64,000 bases of DNA from Tuberibacillus sp. Marseille-P3662 (GCF_900178005.1 NZ_FXBS01000006.1:1645585-1709584); one strand, 5' to 3'. Positions 35,305-43,854 are shown, counted from the first letter of the stretch. Notes: generated from the letters alone by a model not told the origin. Program-made: numbers and translations.

Positions 35305-36792
35305 TTATTGTAAGTTTTTCTTTTTATGGCTCCTTATGTTTTGTACAATTGGAACTATTAAGGTGATGATTGATAACAGTAACAATATAAGAGTCATTGG
35401 ACGTGATAGGAAGAATGAAAGATCCCCATTACTAACCGTCACTGCCCTGCGAAAATTTGTTTCCATCATATAGCCTAAAACGAGTGACAATACCATTGGG
35501 GTTGTTGGAATATTAACTTTACGTAATCCATATCCAAAGATACCAAATATAATCATCACCCAAACTGGAAACATTGAATTACTGTAGGCATAAGCCCCCA
35601 GAACACAAATACCCGAAACAAAAATTGCTAGTATGCTTTTTGGAATAAGAACCACTTTTGCCCATAACCGTGCTCCGCCTAATCCTAAAACCAACATAAT
35701 TGGAATAGAAACAAGAAGTGTAGCAAAAATTGAATAAGGAATATCAGGATTATCTGTAAATAACATCGGACCAGGCTTCACACCTTGTACCGTCAGAGCT
35801 CCAATAATAATAGCAGCACTGGCCGACCCAGGAATGCCAAGTGCCAACATTGGTGCAAATGCTCCTGAGACAGCAGCATTATTAGCACCCTCCGACGCTG
35901 CAATGCCTTCTGGATTTCCTTTACCAAAAGACTCTTTTTCTTTAGAAACTCGTTTTGCTTCATTGTAACTGACTAAAGAAGCAATTGTTGTGCCCGCCCC
36001 GGGGACAACTCCTATAAAATACCCGAGAATAGGCGCTCGTAACAATGTCTTCCATATTTTTTTTACTAGTGTCTTCGGTATTCCTATCCCTTTAAGTTTT
36101 TCAAGTTTTGCTGTCTTATTATGAACATCCTCTAGCATGTAGAACACTTCGGAAAGAGCAAATAATCCAATCAATGCAGGCAGAAATGGTATACCATCAA
36201 ATAATGCATTTGTAAATACAAACCTTGGAGTCCCCATCACAGGATCAAGTCCAATGGTTACAATTAATAATCCTAACAATAAACTTAATATCCCCTTAAC
36301 CATTGACTCCTGACTTAATGACCCAACTAAACTCAATCCAAAAATAGCAAGTGCAAAGTATTCAGTAGGTCCAAAGTGCAGTGCAAATTCTGCCATTGGT
36401 ACTGCTGTGAAAATTAATAATATTGAACTCATTAAGGCACCTATGGCAGAGGACACAATAGAAATCGTCAAAGCTTTACCGGCTTGCCCCTTTTTTGTAA
36501 GTGGATAACCATCAAAAGCTGTAGCTGCAGCTGCTGGAGTACCAGGAGCATTCAATAATATCGCTGTTATCCCCCCACCATATTCTGCAGCCATATATAA
36601 TGATGAGACGACTATCATGGCCATAACCGGTTCCATTGTAAAAGTAAACGGTATTAAAAGGGCAATACCTATACTTGGCGTTAATCCCGGCATAGAACCA
36701 ATAAAGTATCCTATAACTATGCCCAATAGAAGTCCAGCAAAGTGATATAGATGGAAAACTTCAGAGAATCCTGTTAATAAATTTTCTATCAA
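35305..36792 (-). CDS. tctA: Tripartite tricarboxylate transporter, large permease TctA
   Basis: This 495-residue, about 12-helix permease works with the small subunit TctB and the binding protein TctC. Family signatures are IGYFIGSMPGLTPSIGIALLIPFTF, YGGGITAILLNAPGTPAAAATAFDGYPLTKKG, and GVVPGAGTTIASLVSYNEAKR. TTG 36792 is preferred because AGGAGG then lies 8 nt upstream; GTG 36801 abuts that site. It is the third gene of the tctCBA set. Substrates in the family include citrate, tartrate and terephthalate. Confidence 0.9.
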   Translation of the reverse strand: MIENLLTGFSEVFHLYHFAGLLLGIVIGYFIGSMPGLTPSIGIALLIPFTFTMEPVMAMIVVSSLYMAAEYGGGITAILLNAPGTPAAAATAFDGYPLTKKGQAGKALTISIVSSAIGALMSSILLIFTAVPMAEFALHFGPTEYFALAIFGLSLVGSLSQESMVKGILSLLLGLLIVTIGLDPVMGTPRFVFTNALFDGIPFLPALIGLFALSEVFYMLEDVHNKTAKLEKLKGIGIPKTLVKKIWKTLLRAPILGYFIGVVPGAGTTIASLVSYNEAKRVSKEKESFGKGNPEGIAASEGANNAAVSGAFAPMLALGIPGSASAAIIIGALTVQGVKPGPMLFTDNPDIPYSIFATLLVSIPIMLVLGLGGARLWAKVVLIPKSILAIFVSGICVLGAYAYSNSMFPVWVMIIFGIFGYGLRKVNIPTTPMVLSLVLGYMMETNFRRAVTVSNGDLSFFLSRPMTLILLLLSIITLIVPIVQNIRSHKKKNLQ

Positions 36793-36804
36793 TGACGCCA
36801 CCTC

Positions 36805-37242
36805 CTACGGTAAGGGGACTTTTAATAATGAATCAAAAATGACAAAGGCAAAGAGCTCAAATAACAATGTCACACCAATAAGACTTTTCCAATTCGTTTG
36901 ACCCGCTAGTAAGAGCATAACCGGAAAATATATAGCACTAGATAGATATATACCTAGATGTGGAATCGTTAAACCAAATATAATCATGATCCCCATAGAA
37001 ATAACAATGTTTTTAAATCTTTTAATAATGACTGTACTTACTTTTGATGACTTCAATATGGCCCTTAAAATGAGGAGAATTGAAAATACGATAACTAAAA
37101 CGGCCATCATTTTAGGAAATGCTCCAGGTCCTATCTCTTTATCATTTAAAGGTGCAGGCAAATGAATGGCCTGAAATAAGAAAATGACACCCAGAATAAT
37201 AAAGGCAATACCACTTGCGATTTCAGCTGTCTTCATTCGCAT
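36805..37242 (-). CDS. tctB: Tripartite tricarboxylate transporter, small subunit TctB
   Basis: This 145-residue protein has four predicted membrane helices, the usual TctB plan, with the typical opening IASGIAFIILGVIFLFQA and GPGAFPKM in the first loop. It couples the extracytoplasmic binding protein to TctA. AAGGGGG precedes the ATG. It lies between tctC (48 bp) and tctA (12 bp). Confidence 0.87.
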   Translation of the reverse strand: MRMKTAEIASGIAFIILGVIFLFQAIHLPAPLNDKEIGPGAFPKMMAVLVIVFSILLILRAILKSSKVSTVIIKRFKNIVISMGIMIIFGLTIPHLGIYLSSAIYFPVMLLLAGQTNWKSLIGVTLLFELFAFVIFDSLLKVPLP

Positions 37243-37290
37243 CTTTTAGCCCCCTTACTTAGGGGGAGCTTATCCCAAGCCCCCAAAAAG

Positions 37291-38316
37291 TTACTCTATA
37301 CCAAGTTTTTCAAGCCACTCTTGATTAACATCCATTTGCTTATCAATAAACTGGGAGAATGCTTTATAGTCCATATCCCCATATTCCTTTTGAGCATCTT
37401 TCATATACTTTTCAAAGCTTTCAGTATGCATCGCTTTCTTAAAAGCCTTACTTAATGTATTTAAAACTTCCTTAGGAACATCCTTATTGGTATAAATTCC
37501 CCGGAATTGCGACCACTCTACTTTTACCGGTACACCAGCTTCCTTATAAGTTGGTACGTCAGGCATAGATTCTAATCTTTTATTTCCAAGAACCCCTAAT
37601 ACTCTTAGCTTACCGGAATCAACATATTGACTAACTTTTCCAGGGTTTGAATTTGCAACGTCAATATGATTACCCAACAATGCTGTTACCGCATCACCTG
37701 TACTTTCATAGTTAACCCATTCTCCTTCAACACCGGCTGCTTCTGCAAAAATATTATAAGCAACATTGTGACCAGAACCGACTGCACCATAACCGCCAAC
37801 CTTAGTTTCACCTGGATTTTCCTTCATGTAATCTACTAGGTCCTGGAGAGTTTTAAATTCACTATCTGCATTTACAACAAGCACATAAGGGTCAATTTGG
37901 ACACGAGTGACAAACGAAAAGTCTTCAGGGCCAAATTGTTCTTTCAATGTATTATTCCATGCACCTATATGGGTCGGTGTAATTGATGCCAGTGTGTAAC
38001 CTTCTGAATCAGCGGATTTAAGAGCTGCCATCTGCGCTGCTCCACTTCCACCTGGTTTATTTTCTATAACTATGTCTTGTCCTAAAATAGGTTCTGCAGC
38101 TTTAGCTAACTTACGAGTCATTGTGTCTGTTGGTCCACCAGGACTCGTATGAACGATAATTTTTATATCTTTGGTTGGATATTCAGACTCCCCCCCATCA
38201 TTGCCGCTAGTTTTATTGTTTCCGCTTGCTCCTTCACTTGTTGCCGAGCACGCGGAAGCGATTACAAGAATAAGAACAATAAATAACGTCTTTGTGAAGC
38301 GTTTACATTCACTCAT
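37291..38316 (-). CDS. tctC: Tripartite tricarboxylate transporter binding lipoprotein TctC (Bug family)
   Basis: This 341-residue extracytoplasmic substrate-binding protein has an N-terminal signal LFIVLILVIASAC with a lipobox-like Cys at about residue 23, so it is lipid-anchored. The Bug-fold motifs PGGPTDTMTRKLAKAAE and NKPGGSGAAQMAAL are clear. ATG 38316 is chosen because GGGGAGAG is 7 nt upstream. It is first in the operon, consistent with the need for excess binding protein. Confidence 0.9.
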   Translation of the reverse strand: MSECKRFTKTLFIVLILVIASACSATSEGASGNNKTSGNDGGESEYPTKDIKIIVHTSPGGPTDTMTRKLAKAAEPILGQDIVIENKPGGSGAAQMAALKSADSEGYTLASITPTHIGAWNNTLKEQFGPEDFSFVTRVQIDPYVLVVNADSEFKTLQDLVDYMKENPGETKVGGYGAVGSGHNVAYNIFAEAAGVEGEWVNYESTGDAVTALLGNHIDVANSNPGKVSQYVDSGKLRVLGVLGNKRLESMPDVPTYKEAGVPVKVEWSQFRGIYTNKDVPKEVLNTLSKAFKKAMHTESFEKYMKDAQKEYGDMDYKAFSQFIDKQMDVNQEWLEKLGIE

Positions 38317-38510
38317 TTTTTTCTCTCCCCTTTTTTTAAGTTGATTAAGATTGTATACCATTTTGTTTATCATTTCAATATTAAAAAATAATATAATTAT
38401 AAAAAAATTAAATAATGGCTTTAAATCAGGCTTTTCATTTAAAAAACATTAAGATAAAATCATAGCAACCAAATGAAGTTGTATGCAATATTCCTCTGTA
38501 AATCATTAAA

Positions 38511-38531
38511 GGACGGTTAACTAAACCGTCC
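38511..38531 (-). terminator. Hairpin after vanW-like gene
   Basis: GGACGGTT and AACCGTCC enclose a short loop about 75 bp after the VanW-protein stop. The following T-run on the minus strand is weak (CCTTTAAT), so terminator function is probable rather than certain. Confidence 0.5.
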
Positions 38532-38605
38532 CCATGTTTTAATATTTAATTTTCATCACTCACTTTTAAAAATAACATTTTCAAGTAATAAATCGGTGAC
38601 TTCTA

Positions 38606-39463
38606 TTACGAACGCCTCAAACGGTCTGAAGAATAGAGCTGGACAATCATTTTACCGTTAACTGATTTAGCACGAATTAAGATGGGTTGGTTATATTTGT
38701 TTTTGAACGTGAAATCCGGGCCATACCAGCTAACAGTAGCATCTCTTCCTTCGGGGACATAAGGGACTTCTCTGCTGTGAGAATAGCGTTCAACAATTTG
38801 AAGCCCCGCATCATCGACGGCGTTATACAGGGTAGACGATACTTGGCAGATGCCGCCTCCGATATCTTCAGATAATTCACCTTTCACAATTACAGGGGCA
38901 CGCATATATCCTTTTTCTTTGGATCGCTTTCCAACGACTTGATTAAAAGAGAATGTCTCTTGCGGGAATACGACGTGATTATTAATTGCTTCTGTCGCAA
39001 GCGAAATATTGTTTGTCCGTGCTCTTTTACTCTTTTTAAAATAAGTCTGGTAGTCGCCAATTTGTTTGGTTCTAATATCCGCAAGCAGTTCGGCATCAAC
39101 CTTTGGATATACAGGACGGGTAGGCACCGTAGTCTTGACTGAACGATGGCCATAAAAATAATTATAGAATGTCTCGCTTAATTGGGCCTGATCCACTTTG
39201 AAACCAGGTTTCCCTTGGACAATGTTCCCATCTTTATTGATGGTTGCATTGACCGGGGGTTGAGCCAGTTTGTGATTTAATTCATCCATAAATGCCTTTA
39301 ATCTATGTTGATCCACAAACGTTTCATCAAGTAAGGGAATTGTAAAATCGGTTTTGCTGACTGTCGCAATCGTCTCCCCTTCATATGTAAGGGAAAGATC
39401 ATCCGTTGTTTGTTCTTGTGGGGGGATAAAAAATAAAAGTAAAGATAAGAACATGGATGTCAT
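38606..39463 (-). CDS. VanW family protein
   Basis: This 285-residue secreted or membrane-anchored protein has an N-terminal hydrophobic stretch, a region of about 100 residues resembling the peptidoglycan-binding PG_binding_4 domain, and the VanW domain with its hallmark GGGICQVSSTLYNA (about residues 202-215). VanW was named from vancomycin clusters, but most homologues, as here, have no resistance genes nearby and probably act on the cell wall. The gene is monocistronic. A minus-strand hairpin (39525-39570) lies just upstream of its start. Confidence 0.85.
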   Translation of the reverse strand: MTSMFLSLLLFFIPPQEQTTDDLSLTYEGETIATVSKTDFTIPLLDETFVDQHRLKAFMDELNHKLAQPPVNATINKDGNIVQGKPGFKVDQAQLSETFYNYFYGHRSVKTTVPTRPVYPKVDAELLADIRTKQIGDYQTYFKKSKRARTNNISLATEAINNHVVFPQETFSFNQVVGKRSKEKGYMRAPVIVKGELSEDIGGGICQVSSTLYNAVDDAGLQIVERYSHSREVPYVPEGRDATVSWYGPDFTFKNKYNQPILIRAKSVNGKMIVQLYSSDRLRRS

Positions 39464-39524
39464 GACATATCACCTCTCCCAGTAGTATGAATCGCTGCCA
39501 TAAATTCATGCACAACCCACCATC

Positions 39525-39570
39525 AAAAAAGACCTCCCCAGTGAGTGTAGTTACTCACATCAGGGAGGTC
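39525..39570 (-). terminator. Strong minus-strand terminator upstream of VanW gene
   Basis: GACCTCCC (39531-39538) pairs with GGGAGGTC (39563-39570), with an inner GTGAGT/ACTCAC stem, followed on the minus strand by TTTTTT. It would end a minus-strand RNA arriving from the toxin region, possibly a long form of the antisense RNA. Confidence 0.7.
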
Positions 39571-39783
39571 TCATATCTCGGACAAAATCCGTACTATTTT
39601 GAATCAAATTGAACATTTGCTCACAGAAGTTACGCATAACTTGTAGCACATAAATTCTAAATAAGACCTATGACCAGTACATCGCTGTCATGTCACGCAG
39701 TTAAATAAGCCTAGGCTGGTACTATGCCCTTAGAACCATTTTTAATAAAATTGAAATAATCAGAACATTTATTGACATTTCTA

Positions 39784-39792
39784 TGATATACT
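39784..39792 (+). promoter_or_regulatory. Extended -10 promoter of toxin mRNA
   Basis: TGATATACT is an extended -10 element; TTGACA at 39772-39777 is too close to be its -35. Transcription should begin near 39799. Confidence 0.5.
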
Positions 39793-39808
39793 AAAAGCGC
39801 TAGGCTAT

Positions 39809-39955
39809 ATACAGAATGAGTCATCCCTTTAGAAAGGAGATGATTGCCGTGGCTCCGTTCGAAGTGATAACGCTGATGATCAGCTTTGGCTTACTGGTCG
39901 CTACAATCATGAATGGACGGGAACAATAGCTTATTTTTTAAGACTCATTCTGTAT
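39809..39955 (+). repeat. 14-bp inverted repeat bracketing the toxin ORF
   Basis: ATACAGAATGAGTC (39809-39822) and GACTCATTCTGTAT (39942-39955) are perfect complements. In the mRNA they would pair the 5' leader with the 3' UTR, as in known type I toxin messages, where this closes the transcript and restrains translation. Confidence 0.75.
39849..39929 (+). CDS. Putative holin-like type I toxin
   Basis: A 26-residue hydrophobic peptide beginning (GTG as Met) MAPFEVITLMISFGLLV and ending in NGREQ. It fits the TxpA/BsrG-type holin-like toxins of Firmicutes, which insert in the membrane and depolarise it. GGAG (39836-39839) is 9 nt upstream. An in-frame ATG at 39840 abuts the ribosome site and is unlikely. 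It is enclosed by a perfect 14-bp inverted repeat, followed by a strong terminator, and faced by an antisense promoter. It is shorter than most members (29-60 residues), so reduced toxicity is possible. Confidence 0.75.
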   Translation: MAPFEVITLMISFGLLVATIMNGREQ

Positions 39956-39956
39956 G

Positions 39957-39986
39957 ACCAGGGTGCCCTCACACCTTGGTTTTTTT
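39957..39986 (+). terminator. Terminator of toxin mRNA
   Basis: ACCAGGGTG pairs with CACaCCTTGGT (one bulge), followed by TTTTTTT. It lies 28 bp after the toxin stop. Confidence 0.85.
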
Positions 39987-39996
39987 CATACTCATG

Positions 39997-40025
39997 ATTA
40001 TATCGTTGTTTGACTCGAACATCAA
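39997..40025 (-). promoter_or_regulatory. Consensus SigA promoter of antisense RNA
   Basis: On the minus strand TTGATG (40020-40025), exactly 17 nt, then TATAAT (39997-40002). No protein-coding gene lies immediately downstream, so an RNA product is expected. Confidence 0.75.
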
Positions 40026-40216
40026 GTTAAAATTGAAAAGGATTTCAAATTTTATAAAAGTAACTGATAGGATAAAGCGAACTTTATTACTTTAATATCA
40101 TTTGTTTTTTTCAGGACAAAATGCTTAATTGAAAGTAAATATTCACAAACGTTGCTTAGTCTTCCGATCAGATGTCTAGAATGGGCCGTTTTTATCAATG
40201 TGGTTTTAATGCCCAA

Positions 40217-40258
40217 TAAAAAAAGCTCTATTCCCCGTTATCAAACGAAGAATAGAGC
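40217..40258 (-). terminator. Terminator of gntP
   Basis: GCTCTATTC and GAATAGAGC form a 9-bp stem followed on the minus strand by TTTTTTT. It lies 25 bp past the gntP stop. Confidence 0.88.
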
Positions 40259-40282
40259 GCTTACTATTGAATCTGAGGCTTT

Positions 40283-41671
40283 TTACACAAATATGTTTAA
40301 AATTAAGACACACACAAAGGCTGTTAAAGAAAGCAATGTCTCAAGGACGGTCCAGGTTTGAAAGGTTTCCTTCACGCTTAAGCCCATATATTCTTTAATA
40401 AGCCAGAAACCGCCATCATTCACATGAGAGAAGATTAATGACCCTGCCCCTGTGGCAATGACGAGCAATGCTGTGTTGACATCAGCCATTCCTGCAACAG
40501 CTGGAGCAACGATTCCCGCCGCTGTAATCAAAGAAACCGTCGCTGATCCTGTTGCGACCCTGACAAGCGCTGCGATGACAAATGCCAAAACAAGCGGTGG
40601 TACACTAAGCGCTGCAGAAATATTCCCGATCACATCACCAATACCGGCTGCGCTTAATACCCCTGAAAAACCGCCGCCTGCACCAATGATAAATATAATA
40701 GCGGCCATCGGCTTTAATGAATGTTCAGCAACAGCCTGGAACTTGCCTTTGTTCCACTTTTTATTGAACTTCAGTGTAAAGAAGGCAACAAGCACAGAAA
40801 TTAATAGCGCTATCACCGGATCACCGATAAATTGTACAAAAGTGACAAATCCTTCACCTAAATTTAAATAAGGCCCGAACGTAGAAAGTAATATTAAGAT
40901 AATGGGCAAGAGAACAGTGAAAAAAGACCAGCCTGGCGTTGGCAAATAAGCCGCGTTAGCACCTAGAGAGCCGTTCTTTATATCCTCTTCCTTTAAACCG
41001 TTTTCATCAGAATCATAAATTGAACTTTCCCCCACCTTAGGTGAACTGGACGGGGTGACGCGTTTCGAAATCCATTTGCCAAAAAGCGGCCCTGCTATAA
41101 TCACTGAAGGAATCGCAACAATTAATCCATAGATTAGAACGCTTCCAACATCCGCATTATAAATTTTAATTCCTGTCATCGCACCTGGGTGAGGTGGGAT
41201 GATCCCGTGGACGATCGAAAGCCCAGCTATTAAAGGCATACCTACTAAAATAATTGATTTCTTAGTGCTTTTAGAAACAGCAACAACCAAAGGGATTAGT
41301 AAAACAACGCCGACTTCAAAAAAGACCGGCAACCCGATGATAAAACCGGAAATCATCATCGCCCAATGGATCTTGTTGACCCCTAACTTTTTCGTCAGCG
41401 TGTTGGCAATTTGCAGGCCTCCGCCTGATTCGGCCAACATGCCACCTAAAACCGTTCCTAACCCAATAATAATGGTCAAACTCGAGAGGGTATCCCCTAC
41501 ACCTTGTTCAAAATGCCCTACTAGTTTTTCAATGGGGACATCGGCTGCTAACCCTAGAAATACACTAGCAATCAACAGACTGATAAATGGGTGGATGTTT
41601 AATACGGTTACACCGATGATGACGACAACGATAGCAGCTACCGTAGCTAAAATTAAATACCAATCTGGCAT
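40283..41671 (-). CDS. gntP: GntP-family gluconate:H+ symporter
   Basis: This 462-residue, 12-14-helix permease imports gluconate or a related aldonate with protons. Family motifs seen are GLGTVLGGMLAESGGGLQIA, GLPVFFEVGVVLLIPLV and, near the C-terminus, RVATGSATVSLITAAGIVAP and SHVNDGGFWLIKEYMGLS. ATG 41671 has AGGAGG 9 nt upstream; GTG 41674 is also possible. It follows the 6-phosphogluconate dehydrogenase gene on the same strand, but no gluconokinase is encoded here. A second GntP paralogue begins at the right edge of the window. Confidence 0.9.
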   Translation of the reverse strand: MPDWYLILATVAAIVVVIIGVTVLNIHPFISLLIASVFLGLAADVPIEKLVGHFEQGVGDTLSSLTIIIGLGTVLGGMLAESGGGLQIANTLTKKLGVNKIHWAMMISGFIIGLPVFFEVGVVLLIPLVVAVSKSTKKSIILVGMPLIAGLSIVHGIIPPHPGAMTGIKIYNADVGSVLIYGLIVAIPSVIIAGPLFGKWISKRVTPSSSPKVGESSIYDSDENGLKEEDIKNGSLGANAAYLPTPGWSFFTVLLPIILILLSTFGPYLNLGEGFVTFVQFIGDPVIALLISVLVAFFTLKFNKKWNKGKFQAVAEHSLKPMAAIIFIIGAGGGFSGVLSAAGIGDVIGNISAALSVPPLVLAFVIAALVRVATGSATVSLITAAGIVAPAVAGMADVNTALLVIATGAGSLIFSHVNDGGFWLIKEYMGLSVKETFQTWTVLETLLSLTAFVCVLILNIFV

Positions 41672-41788
41672 CACAATCTTCCTCCGATCTCTACATATAT
41701 ATTCTTATAAAGGAGTGCATCCGGTCCCAAAACATCTGACATTATGATGTTTTTTAAACCGGATTTATCACACATTTTTTGCTTTGGA

Positions 41789-42688
41789 TTATTCGTTTTT
41801 TTCCATTTCATGACCGCCAAACCCATTTCTTAAGGCTGCAACGACCTTCCCGTTAAATGTATCATTTTCCTGCGAACGGTAACGCATCATTAACGACATG
41901 GCAATCACTGGAGCAGCTGTCTCAAAATCGAGTGCGGATTCCACCGTCCATTTGCCCTCTCCAGACGAATGCATGACCCCGCGGATGTCCTCCAAATTCG
42001 GATCCTTTCGGAAAGCCTCTTGAGCCAATTCCATGAGCCAGCTTCGAATGACTGATCCATGGTTCCAAACCTTGGCAACCTTTTCATAATCGTAATCAAA
42101 CGGGCTCTTTTCAAGGATGTCAAATCCTTCTCCAATCGCCGCCATCATGCCATATTCAACACCGTTATGAATCATTTTCAAGAAATGGCCGCTTCCAGCC
42201 TGTCCGGCAAAATAATAGCCATTTTCCACAGCAAGATCTTGAAACAACGGCTCAATATCAGGAAAGATCGCCTCTTCACCGCCGATCATGAAACAGGCAC
42301 CGTGACGGGCACCTGAAACTCCGCCGCTTGTGCCAACATCAAATAGGTGAATACCGTGTTCAGCTAAAACTTCATGATGTTTAAGGGTCTCTTTGTAATT
42401 CGAATTGCCACCATCAATGACAATATCTCCCTTTGAAAGCAACGGTTTGAGGTCATGGATGACTCGATCCGTGATTTCTCCCGCAGGCACCATTAACCAA
42501 ATAACCCGCGGCGTCGGTAGCTCTTCTACAAGCGCCTCGAGTGAATCAAACCCAGTAGCATTGTGTTGTTCTAACTGTTTGACAGCGTCAGCATTCACAT
42601 CATAAGCCGCCACACTGTGACCGCTTTCCAAAATATTTAATCCTATGTTGAACCCCATTTTTCCGAGCCCAATGAGTCCTACGTTCAT
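41789..42688 (-). CDS. gnd: 6-phosphogluconate dehydrogenase, decarboxylating (NAD-type, short form)
   Basis: It converts 6-phosphogluconate to ribulose-5-phosphate and CO2. This is the 299-residue short form, lacking the extended C-terminal domain of the 470-residue enzyme. The Rossmann motif GLGKMGFNIGLNILESGHS is followed by VAAYDVN, where the Asp at the end of the second strand favours NAD over NADP. GTSGGVSGARHGACFMIGG and the catalytic GHFLKMIHNGVEYG are present. GGAAGGTGAGG precedes the ATG. It is upstream of gntP and probably co-transcribed with it. Confidence 0.9.
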   Translation of the reverse strand: MNVGLIGLGKMGFNIGLNILESGHSVAAYDVNADAVKQLEQHNATGFDSLEALVEELPTPRVIWLMVPAGEITDRVIHDLKPLLSKGDIVIDGGNSNYKETLKHHEVLAEHGIHLFDVGTSGGVSGARHGACFMIGGEEAIFPDIEPLFQDLAVENGYYFAGQAGSGHFLKMIHNGVEYGMMAAIGEGFDILEKSPFDYDYEKVAKVWNHGSVIRSWLMELAQEAFRKDPNLEDIRGVMHSSGEGKWTVESALDFETAAPVIAMSLMMRYRSQENDTFNGKVVAALRNGFGGHEMEKNE

Positions 42689-42797
42689 AATGCCTCACCT
42701 TCCTTTATTTCCGTTGTTCCACTCTTGCTGAAAGTCGGAAAGTGCCTTCAACTGGGTTGCTTTCATCTTTCTCTCAATCTTGGAACCCCAAAAAACG

Positions 42798-42851
42798 GAA
42801 AATAATAAAAATAATTTTCTTTCCACTAATAATAATATCGAAATTATTTTC
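42798..42851 (-). promoter_or_regulatory. Candidate RpiR operators upstream of gnd
   Basis: GAAAAT-N10-ATTTTC (42798-42819) and the related GAAATTATTTTC (42840-42851) form repeated GAAA/TTTC palindromes about 110-165 bp upstream of gnd. Their proximity to the RpiR-type regulator gene makes them candidate binding sites; there is no direct evidence. Confidence 0.35.
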
Positions 42852-42922
42852 CTTTGTCTACAAAAAATATCGATCCCTGTCGAACATGGATCATAACAAG
42901 AAACGATGATGGCATTGGGAAC

Positions 42923-42950
42923 AAAAAATGAGAGCGTATGATCGCCTCAT
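42923..42950 (-). terminator. Terminator of RpiR-family regulator
   Basis: ATGAG-a-GCG ... CGC-CTCAT forms a stem with one bulge, followed on the minus strand by TTTTTT. It lies about 55 bp after the regulator stop. Confidence 0.7.
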
Positions 42951-43002
42951 AGCCCCTCATCATTTTTCCTGGGAACCTTTCCCACTATAACAAATGTTGG
43001 CT

Positions 43003-43854
43003 TTAATATCGTTTTAACGCAATCGCTTCACGAATTTTCTCTAAACCTGAAAGCGTCTGTTGTTTCCGGCTCATCCCTACACCCACATACAATACATCCA
43101 TAACAGCCAATTGAATGAGTCGTGAAGTTAGGGCTTCTGAGCGATATAGGGTTTCCCGAGACTTTGTATAAAGGGCGACATCACACAATTCCGTCATCGG
43201 CGATTTCGCAAATTGAGTGAGCCCAATCGTATAAGCGCCAGCTGCTTTCGCCTGACTGAGCGCCTGCATCACATCCTTGTTGCTTCCGCTGTGGGAAATC
43301 CCAAACGCCACACATGTTGAATCCAACAATGAAGCGTTCATCACTTGTTGATGTCCGTCATTAAATGCCTGGCATAACAATCCAGTTCGTATAAATTTAT
43401 GTGCAGCATCTTGGGCGATCATTCCTGATCCCCCCGTTCCATAAAAGTCGATACGTGTCGCCCCAGCTAATACTTTGATTGCTTGATCCAACATAGTCGC
43501 ATCGTACAACTGTAACGTGTCCTGAAGGCCCTGAATATGCCCTTGAAACACTTTATCCATCAAAACATCGGACGCATCCGCTTCATCAATCTCTTGGTAA
43601 ATATTCTCAACCGCATTCACCACATCCCTGGCAAGCGCTATTTTAAATCCCTGATAGCCGTCGAAGCCGATTCGCTTGCATAGACGAAAAATCGTTGATT
43701 CGGCAACGCCGACATTGTCTGCAAGTTCTGTAATCGATTGATGGACGACTTCATCTGGATTCGCCAATATGTAATCGGCAACAAGTTTTTCCTTTTTGTA
43801 AAGCTGAGAAACAACCGCCTCCAAGCGAAGTAGTGATCCATTCTGATTAGACAT
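43003..43854 (-). CDS. MurR/RpiR-family regulator
   Basis: This 283-residue regulator pairs an N-terminal HTH_6 domain (VHQSITELADNVGVAESTIFRLCKRIGFDGYQGFKIALA) with a C-terminal SIS sugar-phosphate-binding domain (RIDFYGTGGSGMIAQDAAHKFIRTGL ... FGISHSGSNKDVMQALSQAKAAGA). It likely senses 6-phosphogluconate or a related sugar phosphate. ATG 43854 has AGGGGG 6 nt upstream; upstream in-frame ATGs overlap that site. It is located behind gnd-gntP on the same strand and is the probable regulator of that pair. Confidence 0.88.
   Translation of the reverse strand: MSNQNGSLLRLEAVVSQLYKKEKLVADYILANPDEVVHQSITELADNVGVAESTIFRLCKRIGFDGYQGFKIALARDVVNAVENIYQEIDEADASDVLMDKVFQGHIQGLQDTLQLYDATMLDQAIKVLAGATRIDFYGTGGSGMIAQDAAHKFIRTGLLCQAFNDGHQQVMNASLLDSTCVAFGISHSGSNKDVMQALSQAKAAGAYTIGLTQFAKSPMTELCDVALYTKSRETLYRSEALTSRLIQLAVMDVLYVGVGMSRKQQTLSGLEKIREAIALKRY

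Larger units (their letters stand above)
39799..39990 (-). ncRNA. Predicted antisense antitoxin RNA
   Basis: The consensus promoter at 39997-40025 should start a minus-strand RNA near 39990. It would run leftward through the toxin terminator, 3' UTR and coding region, giving full complementarity. The left end is not determined; the strong minus-strand terminator at 39525-39570 is one possible end. This is the architecture of txpA/RatA-type loci. The boundary given here is only the part overlapping the toxin transcript. Confidence 0.6.
39464..40282. other. Long intergenic region holding a type I toxin-antitoxin locus
   Basis: The 819 bp between VanW and GntP contain, left to right: a minus-strand hairpin with U-run (39525-39570), about 200 bp without recognisable features, a small toxin transcript (about 39799-39986), an opposing consensus promoter (39997-40025), and the gntP terminator (40217-40258). 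Confidence 0.75.
42689..43002. other. gnd-gntP control region
   Basis: These 314 bp contain the RpiR regulator terminator (42923-42950) and two AT-rich palindromic elements (42798-42851) before gnd. No gene seen. Confidence 0.5.

Noticed and set aside
39525-39570. T-box or riboswitch leader of the VanW gene
   Set aside because: Terminator-like hairpin is real, but no T-box sequence (AGGGTGGNACCGCG) or known aptamer core is present upstream.
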